In this document: in pieces, positions 1 to 5,479 of the stretch
Position numbering within the stretch: the stretch's first letter is position 1
Layout of the letters: each line of letters starts with the position of its first letter
From: Intrasporangiaceae bacterium
GTDB lineage: Bacteria > Actinomycetota > Actinomycetes > Actinomycetales > Dermatophilaceae
Assembly (NCBI GenBank): GCA_012518475.1
Contig: JAAYSB010000365.1
Span: 1 to 7,198 of the forward strand
Direction of reading: 5' to 3'
DNA: 7,198 bases
Program-made: the position numbers and the translations under genes
Notes under the pieces: generated by a model
What the model saw: only the letters and a program-made list of their open reading frames with translations
Database searches by the model: none
Told to the model about the DNA's origin: nothing

Positions 1-198
1 CATGACGCGGGTGCCGCTGCCTACACCGACCGAGTCGTCTTCCTCGCCGACGGCCGGATCGTCGACGAGCTGCGCAATCCGACCCGGGAGAGCATCCTCG
101 AGCAGATGTCCACGCTTGACGACGTCGCCACCACTGGCCGCAGTCCGGCCGCCGGCCGGGATCGCCGTCAGGACGCTGACCAGGCGGGTCGTTCCTGA
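1..198 (+). CDS. ABC transporter ATP-binding protein, MacB/LolD type (C-terminal part only)
   Basis: The reading frame beginning at base 1 is open to a TGA at 196-198 and encodes the last 65 residues of a protein whose start lies before the window. It opens with HDAGAAAYTDRVVFLADGR, which matches the H-loop histidine and following strand of ABC ATPases of the MacB/LolD/FtsE family, where the motif usually reads THD-x-x-x-A-x-x-ADRV-x-x-x-x-DGR. After IVDEL comes a polar tail of about 30 residues with no recognisable domain. Walker A, Walker B and the signature motif lie upstream and cannot be checked. The TGA overlaps the ATG of the permease by one base (TGATG), so the two are almost certainly translationally coupled. 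Role: cytoplasmic ATPase driving the permease encoded next. The substrate cannot be read from this fragment. Confidence 0.9.
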   Translation, partial: HDAGAAAYTDRVVFLADGRIVDELRNPTRESILEQMSTLDDVATTGRSPAAGRDRRQDADQAGRS

Positions 199-2729
199 TG
201 CTCCAGGCCGGCTGGAAGAGTCTCCTGGCACGCAAGCTCCGCCTGGCGATGAGCGCCTTCGCGATCATCCTCGGCGTCGCCTTCGTCGCCGGATCGTTCA
301 TCTTCACCGACACCCTCGCGCGCGCCTTCAGCGGCATCGTCGAGGGCAGCGTCGGCGAGGTCGTGGTGCGCCCCAAGGGCAGCGACATGGAGGTCCAGAG
401 CGGCCGGACCATCCCGGCATCCCTCGTCGCAGAGCTGGCGCAGGCCGAGGGCGTCGCGCGGGCGGACGGCAACGTGATGTACCCAGCGGCGTTCGTCATC
501 GACACGGACGGCAAGCTCGTCGGCGGGACCGGCGCCCCTGGCCTGGCCGTGAACCTCACGGACGCCCCGGCAGCCGGTGGGCAGGCGTTCGGAACGGTCG
601 AGACGGGCCGGGTCCCGGACCAGGCCGGTGAGATCGCACTCGACGTTGCGACGGCCGAGAAGGCCGGATATGCCCTCGGCGACATGGTCCCCTTCCTCAC
701 CCCTGGCGACCCGCCGCGGGCTGAGGCCGAGCTGGTCGGGACGCTCCGGTTCTCCGGAGGCATCGTCGGTGCCTCCGTCGCGATCTTCGAGACCACGTAT
801 GCCCAGGGGCTCTTCCTCGGCGGCGAGGACGTCTTCCACGACGTGTGGGTCACGCCGGAGCAGGGCGTCTCCCAGGCCGAGGCGCGTGACGCGGTCACCT
901 CACTACTACCCGAGGGTCTCGAGGCGATCACCGGGGCAGACGCAGCCGCCGAGGCGGAGAACACGATCGCCACTGCTCTCGGGTTCATCAACACCTTCCT
1001 GCTCATCTTCGCGGCGGTGGCGCTCGTCGTCGGCACCTTCCTCATCATCAACACCTTCTCGATCCTCGTCGTCCAGCGCTCCCGCGAGCTCGCCCTCTTC
1101 CGGGCGATCGGAGCGACCCGGAGCCAGGTCACCCGCTCGGTCATCCTCGAGGCGGTCGTCGTCGGCGTCATCGAGGCAACCCTCGGACTGGTCCTCGGCG
1201 CGGGTCTCGCGATGGTCATCCGCGCGCTGTTCGCGACCTTCGGACTCGACCTGACCGGCACCCCGCTCACGTTCACGTGGAAGCCGGTTGTCGCGTCGTA
1301 TGCCGTCGGCATCCTCGTCACGGTCCTCGCCGCATACCTCCCGGCCCGGCGTGCCGGCCAGGTGCCTCCGATCGCGGCCATGCGCGAGGACGCGCTCGTC
1401 ACCGAGACCTCCATGCGCCGCCGGCTCATCGTCGGTCTGGCCATGGTCGTCGGCGGAATCGCAGCGGGACTGGCCTCCTTCCTCGTCCCCGACCTGCCGC
1501 AGCCGATGGTGTTCCTCGGTGCCGGCATCCTGCTCACCCTGCTCGGTGTCGTCCTCACGAGTCCTGTTCTCGGGCGGCCTGTGCTCGCGCTCTTCGGTGC
1601 GGTCTATGCCCGGCTGTTCGGAGCCGTCGGCACGATGTCGAAGGAGAACTCGCTGCGCAACCCGCGGCGCACCGCGGCCACGGCGAGCGCGCTCATGATC
1701 GGGCTCACGCTCGTCGCGATGATGTCGGTGTTCGGGGCCTCCGCCAAGGCCAGTATTGACACCCTCGTCGCGGAGAACGCCGCAGCGGACTTCGCCGTGA
1801 GCAACCCGATCAACCAGCCCTTCGCTCCATCTATCACTGACCACATCGCGGCCGTCGACGGTGTCGACGAGGTCATGCGCGTGCGCTACGGCAGGCTCGA
1901 CATCGACGGCTCGACCGAGGTCGGGTTCGGGATGGATCCCTCGACGTTCGGCGAGTTCATGCCGATCCCGATGGTCTCCGGCTCACTCGCCGACCTCGGT
2001 GACCGCTCGATCGCCGTCGCCGACAGCGTCTCCGGTGTCGAGCTCGGAGAGGTCCTCAGCGTGTCGTTTGCGGGGACCGCCCTCGATCTCACCGTCGACG
2101 CTGTCTTCGGCTCGAGCCCGATCCTCAGCGGCGTCAGCTATGTGCTCCCGCTCCAGACCCTCTCCCACCTCGGAGTCGAGGAGCTCGACTCGGTCGCCTA
2201 CATCACGAGTGACGGCTCGGTGCCGCTCGAGGAGCTGCACTCCCGCCTCGACGCTGCTGTGGCCGAGGTCCCCATCGTCACCGTGACCGATCAGGAGGGC
2301 TATGCCGAGCAGCTGCGGGCGCCGGTCGACCAGCTCCTCTTCATCATCTATGCGCTCCTCGGCCTTGCCGTCGTCATCGCAGTTCTCGGGATCGTCAACA
2401 CGCTGGCGTTGTCGGTGATCGAACGCACCCGGGAGATCGGGCTGCTCCGAGCCGTCGGCCTGAGCCGGCGCCAGCTGCGGCTGATGATCCGCCTCGAGTC
2501 GATCGTCATCGCCCTCCTGGGCGCCGCACTCGGTGTCGGTCTCGGTCTCGTCTTCGGCGTCGCGATCCAGCAGGCCCTGGTCGACGAGGGCTTCGAGGTC
2601 CTCGCCATCCCCGTCACCCAGCTCGCCGTCTTCGTCGCCCTGGCCGGTCTCGTCGGCATCCTCGCCGCGTGGTGGCCTGGTCGGCGTGCCGCGAACCTCA
2701 ACGTGCTCGAGGCCATCGCCACCGAGTGA
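198..2729 (+). CDS. ABC transporter permease, FtsX/MacB family with two FtsX domains
   Basis: An 843-residue membrane protein, about twice the length of MacB-type single-domain permeases. Probable membrane segments lie near residues 17-38, 264-290, 315-345, 363-383, 408-431, 436-456, 494-514, 711-741, 767-790 and 803-826. Two extracytoplasmic domains lie at about 40-262 and 515-710. The two halves are homologous: RSRELALFRAIGATRSQV (294-311) corresponds to RTREIGLLRAVGLSRRQL (743-760), and the basic N-terminus WKSLLARKLRLAMSAF corresponds to NSLRNPRRTAATASAL at about 484-499. The RxRExxxxRAxGxxRxQ motif is typical of the FtsX-permease cytoplasmic coupling helix. ATG at 198 is favoured because it overlaps the ATPase stop codon and gives a normal positively charged N-terminus before the first membrane segment. 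Members export lipids, lipoproteins or peptides, or transmit conformational change outward by mechanotransmission. The substrate is unknown, and no two-component system or peptidoglycan hydrolase is visible nearby to suggest one. Confidence 0.95.
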   Translation: MLQAGWKSLLARKLRLAMSAFAIILGVAFVAGSFIFTDTLARAFSGIVEGSVGEVVVRPKGSDMEVQSGRTIPASLVAELAQAEGVARADGNVMYPAAFVIDTDGKLVGGTGAPGLAVNLTDAPAAGGQAFGTVETGRVPDQAGEIALDVATAEKAGYALGDMVPFLTPGDPPRAEAELVGTLRFSGGIVGASVAIFETTYAQGLFLGGEDVFHDVWVTPEQGVSQAEARDAVTSLLPEGLEAITGADAAAEAENTIATALGFINTFLLIFAAVALVVGTFLIINTFSILVVQRSRELALFRAIGATRSQVTRSVILEAVVVGVIEATLGLVLGAGLAMVIRALFATFGLDLTGTPLTFTWKPVVASYAVGILVTVLAAYLPARRAGQVPPIAAMREDALVTETSMRRRLIVGLAMVVGGIAAGLASFLVPDLPQPMVFLGAGILLTLLGVVLTSPVLGRPVLALFGAVYARLFGAVGTMSKENSLRNPRRTAATASALMIGLTLVAMMSVFGASAKASIDTLVAENAAADFAVSNPINQPFAPSITDHIAAVDGVDEVMRVRYGRLDIDGSTEVGFGMDPSTFGEFMPIPMVSGSLADLGDRSIAVADSVSGVELGEVLSVSFAGTALDLTVDAVFGSSPILSGVSYVLPLQTLSHLGVEELDSVAYITSDGSVPLEELHSRLDAAVAEVPIVTVTDQEGYAEQLRAPVDQLLFIIYALLGLAVVIAVLGIVNTLALSVIERTREIGLLRAVGLSRRQLRLMIRLESIVIALLGAALGVGLGLVFGVAIQQALVDEGFEVLAIPVTQLAVFVALAGLVGILAAWWPGRRAANLNVLEAIATE

Positions 2730-2757
2730 GACATCGAGTGAGGCACCCGGCGTCGCG

Positions 2758-3048
2758 TCAGAGGAACATGCGCTCGTTGGCAGCCTCGGCCTCGGCATAA
2801 TGCGTCCCGGCCTGACCGAGCGCGGTGCCGATCGAGTCGAGGGAGGCCTTGACCTGCTGCTGGGTGCCACGCCACTCCTGGACGACTCCCTGGAAGCGTG
2901 CGGAGGCGCTGCCGGTCCAGGCATCCTGGAGAGCGGTGAGTCGGCTGAGCATCGTGGCGGTGAGCGACTCGAGCTCGGCCGAGATGGACGCGATGTCACC
3001 GCTCGCGGCCTGGATGCGCTCGGTGTTGACCTGGAAGGTTGCGGACAT
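2758..3048 (-). CDS. WXG100 family (ESAT-6-like) type VII secretion substrate
   Basis: A 96-residue protein, the standard length for the WXG100 family. It is almost wholly helical: helix 1 at about residues 8-42, a turn with the signature W44-T45-G46, and helix 2 at about 49-90. The tail carries Y84-A-E-A-E88, a match to the YxxxD/E signal by which ESX/type VII systems recognise substrates. There is no signal peptide or cysteine. ATG at 3046-3048 is chosen because AGGGGA (complement of 3056-3061) sits 7 nt upstream and because it gives the canonical family N-terminus. The frame stays open upstream to 3426, but that extension is proline- and serine-rich shadow sequence. The gene stands alone, convergent with the permease with 28 bp between stop codons. 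No partner WXG100 gene, EccC-type ATPase or LXG toxin lies in the window. It may form a homodimer, or pair with a protein encoded elsewhere. Confidence 0.93.
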   Translation of the reverse strand: MSATFQVNTERIQAASGDIASISAELESLTATMLSRLTALQDAWTGSASARFQGVVQEWRGTQQQVKASLDSIGTALGQAGTHYAEAEAANERMFL

Positions 3049-3054
3049 GTGGGC

Positions 3055-3064
3055 TTCCCCTCTC
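3055..3064 (-). promoter_or_regulatory. Ribosome binding site of the WXG100 gene
   Basis: Read on the minus strand this is GAGAGGGGAA, a good Shine-Dalgarno match whose AGGGGA core ends 7 nt before the ATG at 3048. It decides the start of the WXG100 gene against the longer open frame. Confidence 0.75.
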
Positions 3065-3125
3065 TTGCGGACGTGGTCTCGTCCTCGGTGGTCCGGCGAG
3101 CCCCCACGGCCCACCGGTCCCAACG

Positions 3126-3131
3126 ACGCTA
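3126..3131 (-). promoter_or_regulatory. Candidate -10 element for the WXG100 gene
   Basis: On the minus strand the bases read TAGCGT, matching the actinobacterial TANNNT -10 pattern. A transcript starting about 7 nt downstream would have a leader of roughly 70 nt before the WXG100 ATG. I see no convincing -35 at the usual spacing, so this is only a candidate. Confidence 0.3.
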
Positions 3132-3158
3132 GCCCGATCCGGCAGATGGCCTCGGAAG

Positions 3159-3167
3159 TTATCCACA
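3159..3167 (+). promoter_or_regulatory. Perfect DnaA-box 9-mer TTATCCACA
   Basis: TTATCCACA is the strict consensus DnaA-binding 9-mer and lies in the intergenic region between the divergent WXG100 and Nudix genes. A weaker inverted match, TGTGGAAGA at 3188-3196, agrees with the consensus at 7 of 9 positions on the opposite strand. No box cluster, AT-rich unwinding element or dnaA/dnaN genes are present, so this is not an origin. It could be a DnaA titration or regulatory site, or chance. Confidence 0.45.
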
Positions 3168-3172
3168 GGTTC

Positions 3173-3207
3173 GCCATTTCGCTGCACTGTGGAAGAAGTG
3201 GTGGCGG
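3173..3207 (+). repeat. Imperfect 35 bp direct repeat, copy 1
   Basis: Begins GCCATTTC and ends GTGGTGGCGG. It matches copy 2 at 3265-3299 at 29 of 35 positions with no gap, offset by 92 bases. The matching stops sharply on both sides. It contains the weaker inverted DnaA-box-like site. It has no plausible coding content. Confidence 0.7.
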
Positions 3208-3264
3208 GGCAAGGGGGGAGGGGCCCCAATGGTCGTCGTCAGGCGGCGGCGGGGCGGGTGGTCT

Positions 3265-3299
3265 GCCATTTCTCCGCTCCGTGGAGGATGTGGTGGCGG
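3265..3299 (+). repeat. Imperfect 35 bp direct repeat, copy 2
   Basis: Second copy of the 35 bp repeat, ending three bases before the candidate -10 hexamer of the Nudix gene. It therefore covers the expected -35 region. That placement would fit a regulator-binding site, but function is not shown by the sequence. Confidence 0.7.
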
Positions 3300-3301
3300 C
3301 A

Positions 3302-3307
3302 TAGGGT
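3302..3307 (+). promoter_or_regulatory. Candidate -10 element for leaderless expression of the Nudix gene
   Basis: TAGGGT fits TANNNT and ends 7 nt before the second of two tandem GTG codons, at 3314-3316. That is the distance at which transcription usually starts, so the mRNA could begin with GTG. No Shine-Dalgarno sequence lies at a workable distance: the nearest, GGAGGA at 3283-3288, ends 22 nt before the first GTG. Leaderless genes of this type are common in actinobacteria. A good -35 is not visible. Confidence 0.5.
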
Positions 3308-3310
3308 GAC

Positions 3311-4111
3311 GTGGTGACGATCTGGATCGACCCACCGGCCTGGCCGGCGCACGGACGGCTCTGGTCGCACCTCATCAGTGACGAGAGCATCGCGGAGCTG
3401 CACGACTTCGCCGCCGGCCTCGGCATCCCCCGGCGCGGGTTCGAGGGAGACCACTACGACATCCCGGCCGAGTACTACGAGCGGGCCCTGGCTTCCGGCG
3501 CCGTCGAGACGACCGGCCGGGATCTGCTTCGCCGTCTCCAGGCGAGCGGACTGAGACTGCCGAAACGCAGGGGCGACAAGGGGATCGAGCGCGTCACCGG
3601 GTGGACCCTCGCCGACGGGACACGGGCCGACATCGACCTCATCCTCAGCCCGAGAGAGATGACCGACGAGCGCATCTTCGCAGCCATGGTCTTCGTCCAG
3701 GACGCCGGTGGCCGACACCTTCTCACGTGGAGCGAACGCCGCCAGGAGTGGGGAGCTCCCGGCGGCTGGCGCGAGGGTGACGAGTCGCCGGTTGCCAACG
3801 CCGTGCGCGAGGCCGAGGAGGAGAGCGGCCTGGTCCTCGACCCGGCCGACCTCCGCCCGGTCGGCTACGAGCGGTTCCGGCGCGACCCGCATACCCCTGC
3901 GCCCGGTCTGTGGGTCCCCGGCCGCGACATCCTGCAGGTGTATGCGGCGAACCTCTCCGCGCACCGCCCACCAGTGCGGGTCGAGGAGCGTGGCCAGCCC
4001 GGCCCGGAGTGGGTCGAGGACGTGGAGCTGGGGGAGCGGTGCCGCGACTCGTTCTGGTGGCCGCTCGCGGCGCGCGTCCTTGCGCTGGAGCAGCTTCCGG
4101 AGCCCGAGTGA
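3311..4111 (+). CDS. DUF4031-Nudix hydrolase fusion protein
   Basis: A 266-residue soluble protein with two domains. Residues 1-87 match the DUF4031 family, recognisable by IWIDPPAWPAHGRLWSHL at the N-terminus, then GIPRRGFEGDHYDIP (38-52) and a DLLRRLQASGLR-type end; its function is unknown. Residues 120-260 form a Nudix domain. Its Nudix box fits GX5EX7REUXEEXGU exactly at 152-174: G152, E158, R166-E167, E170-E171 and G173, with the metal-binding glutamates intact. Nudix enzymes hydrolyse a nucleoside diphosphate linked to another group using Mg2+. The substrate cannot be predicted here. Start: tandem GTG codons at 3311 and 3314 are both possible. The second fits a leaderless transcript, and the difference is one residue. 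The gene is monocistronic: its stop codon is followed at once by a strong hairpin. It is divergent from the WXG100 gene. Confidence 0.92.
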   Translation: MVTIWIDPPAWPAHGRLWSHLISDESIAELHDFAAGLGIPRRGFEGDHYDIPAEYYERALASGAVETTGRDLLRRLQASGLRLPKRRGDKGIERVTGWTLADGTRADIDLILSPREMTDERIFAAMVFVQDAGGRHLLTWSERRQEWGAPGGWREGDESPVANAVREAEEESGLVLDPADLRPVGYERFRRDPHTPAPGLWVPGRDILQVYAANLSAHRPPVRVEERGQPGPEWVEDVELGERCRDSFWWPLAARVLALEQLPEPE

Positions 4112-4149
4112 CCGTGTCACAACCTGGTAATTGCCAGGTTGTGACACGG
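4112..4149 (+). terminator. Perfect 16 bp inverted repeat directly after the Nudix stop codon
   Basis: Left arm CCGTGTCACAACCTGG at 4112-4127 is the exact reverse complement of the right arm at 4134-4149, separated by TAATTG, in which the outer T and G could also pair. It starts on the base after the TGA. As RNA it would be a very stable stem. No U-run follows (next bases GACGTGTG), so it resembles the tail-less hairpin terminators often proposed for GC-rich actinobacteria. Its symmetry could equally make it a protein-binding site or a dispersed palindromic repeat. It separates the Nudix gene from the cross-bridge operon. The structure is certain; the function is inferred. Confidence 0.7.
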
Positions 4150-4183
4150 GACGTGTGTGCTCGGGCCGGCCGCAGCGCCTCGT

Positions 4184-4189
4184 TAGACT
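4184..4189 (+). promoter_or_regulatory. Candidate -10 element of the Fem-ligase-racemase operon
   Basis: TAGACT within GTTAGACTGG fits the actinobacterial TANNNT -10. It lies 35 bp after the hairpin and would start transcription near 4195-4197, giving a GC-rich leader of about 55 nt before the ATG at 4251. The bases 17 nt upstream (4161-4166, TCGGGC) do not form a good -35. Confidence 0.45.
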
Positions 4190-4250
4190 GGACGGGCTGC
4201 GCAGGCCCGTGGCGCCACGCCGCCCTGCCACCCGCCGACCAAGGAGCCCC

Positions 4251-5465
4251 ATGACACTCACCGTGCTGCGACTCAGCGCGCAGGAGCACGACGAGTTCGT
4301 CCGTGAGCACCCGAACGGGCATCTCATGCAGATGACCGCGTGGGGCCGCGAGAAGGAGCACACCGGGTGGACCTGGCGGACCGTGGCCGTGGGACACCCG
4401 GCCACCGGGGACGCGCCCCAGCAGGTCACTGGTGCCGCGCTCATCCTCTTCCGCCGAACGCCCGTCGTGCCGATGGCCCTGGCCTATGTCCCACGCGGCT
4501 TCGTCGTCGACTGGTCCGACAGTGACTCCGTCGGCGCCCTCGTGACCGAGGTGAGTCGGGTCGCCAAGGACAACCGTGGCGTCCTGCTGCGGCTCGACCC
4601 CGCCATCGACGTCGCCGACCCGCATGCCCGCGCCGCTCTCGAGAGCCGCGGCTTCACCCGCACCGACCCCGGTGACGACCCGTCCAAGAACCTTGCCCAG
4701 CCGGCCACGCGGATGATCACCGACATCTCCGACCTCGAGGCGCTCCAGGCACGCCTCGCCAAGGGAACCCGCTGGAGCATCCGCAAGGCGGAGCGCAGCG
4801 GCGTCGTCTATGAGTCGGTCGGCAAGGACAAGGTCCACATCTTCCACGACCTCCTCACGGCGACGGCCGAGCGCGGTGGCTTCACCACCCGCACCCTCGA
4901 GTACTTCACCACCCTCATCGACGTCCTCGGCCCGACCGACGACATCATCGTCTCCCTCGTCCGGCTCGACCCCGAGGTCGCGCTCGCTGCCGCGGAGAAG
5001 GTCCGGGCCGACCTGCAGAACCAGCTCGACAAGGCCCGCGCCAAGCCGGAGACGGACAAGCGCCAGCGCCAGATCGACTCCCTCGAACAAGAGCTCGCAA
5101 GCGCCGAGGAGTCGGTCGCCGAGGCACGTGCCCTCCAGAGCGACGCCCCGGAGGGCCGCTACCTCGCCGGGTCGGTGTTCGCGATCAACGGCACCCGGGG
5201 CAGCTATCTCTACGCCGCCTCCTCCGACGAGCACCGCAACGTCTATGCGAGCTACCTCATGGTGTGGACCCTCATGCAGAAGGCCGCCGAGCGGGGAGTG
5301 CGGACGTTCGACTTCGGTGGCATCGACGCAGCCGACGGCCTCGAGGAGTTCAAGCGCAAGTGGGAGCCGGAGCGGGTCGAGTACATCGGTGAGTTCAGCA
5401 AGCGACTGCGGCCGCTCACCGGGCGGCTCATCGAGCTCGCCGTGTCCCTGTACAAGCGTCGGTGA
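4251..5465 (+). CDS. FemX/FemAB-family peptidoglycan bridge aminoacyltransferase
   Basis: A 404-residue cytoplasmic protein, close to the usual 400-420 of the Fem family. These non-ribosomal transferases take an amino acid (Gly, L-Ser or L-Ala) from aminoacyl-tRNA and add it to the side-chain amine of the lipid II stem peptide, building the cross-bridge. Family motifs, in order: HLMQMTAWGREKEHTGW (24-40), QPATRMITDIS (150-160), KGTRWSIRKAERSGV (171-185) between the two GNAT-like domains, and FDFGGIDAADGLEEFKRKW (353-371) followed by YIGEF. Residues 243-297 form a charged heptad-like helix pair, corresponding to the tRNA-synthetase-like coiled-coil arm of FemA. ATG 4251 is chosen because AAGGAG (4241-4246) precedes it and the family homology begins there; the frame upstream to 4131 runs through the hairpin and is rejected. 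It is first in an operon and overlaps or abuts the ligase gene. Amino acid specificity cannot be read from the sequence. Confidence 0.92.
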   Translation: MTLTVLRLSAQEHDEFVREHPNGHLMQMTAWGREKEHTGWTWRTVAVGHPATGDAPQQVTGAALILFRRTPVVPMALAYVPRGFVVDWSDSDSVGALVTEVSRVAKDNRGVLLRLDPAIDVADPHARAALESRGFTRTDPGDDPSKNLAQPATRMITDISDLEALQARLAKGTRWSIRKAERSGVVYESVGKDKVHIFHDLLTATAERGGFTTRTLEYFTTLIDVLGPTDDIIVSLVRLDPEVALAAAEKVRADLQNQLDKARAKPETDKRQRQIDSLEQELASAEESVAEARALQSDAPEGRYLAGSVFAINGTRGSYLYAASSDEHRNVYASYLMVWTLMQKAAERGVRTFDFGGIDAADGLEEFKRKWEPERVEYIGEFSKRLRPLTGRLIELAVSLYKRR

Positions 5466-5471
5466 GAGGGA
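5465..5471 (+). promoter_or_regulatory. Ribosome binding site that sets the ligase start at GTG 5480
   Basis: AGAGGGA lies 8 nt before GTG 5480-5482. The alternative in-frame GTG at 5462, which overlaps the Fem stop codon, has no such site upstream. This favours the shorter, 423-residue protein. Confidence 0.6.
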
Positions 5472-5479
5472 ACAGTCAG

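Noticed and set aside
2730..2757. Bidirectional terminator between the permease and WXG100 genes
   Set aside because: The 28 bp gap has no inverted repeat of useful length and no T-run.
1983..3107. A 374-codon minus-strand open frame across the permease end and WXG100 gene
   Set aside because: It covers the permease on the opposite strand and the WXG100 gene in another frame; the composition is low-complexity and there are no motifs.
3206..3258. G-quadruplex in the G-runs of the intergenic region
   Set aside because: There are three close runs of four or more G (3206-3209, 3213-3218, 3220-3223), but the next run is at 3251-3254 and leaves a long loop; the third run is followed by CCCC, which would pair with it instead.
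3049..3310. Replication origin suggested by the DnaA box
   Set aside because: Only one strict box is present, without an AT-rich unwinding region, a box cluster, or dnaA, dnaN or parAB genes nearby.
3049..3426. N-terminal extension of the WXG100 gene to a 222-residue protein
   Set aside because: The extension is Pro/Ser-rich, overlaps the divergent Nudix gene and its promoter, and the ATG at 3048 has a good ribosome binding site and gives the standard 96-residue length.
4131..4250. N-terminal extension of the Fem protein by 40 residues
   Set aside because: It would start inside the hairpin loop and run through the right arm and the candidate promoter; family homology begins at ATG 4251, which has AAGGAG upstream.
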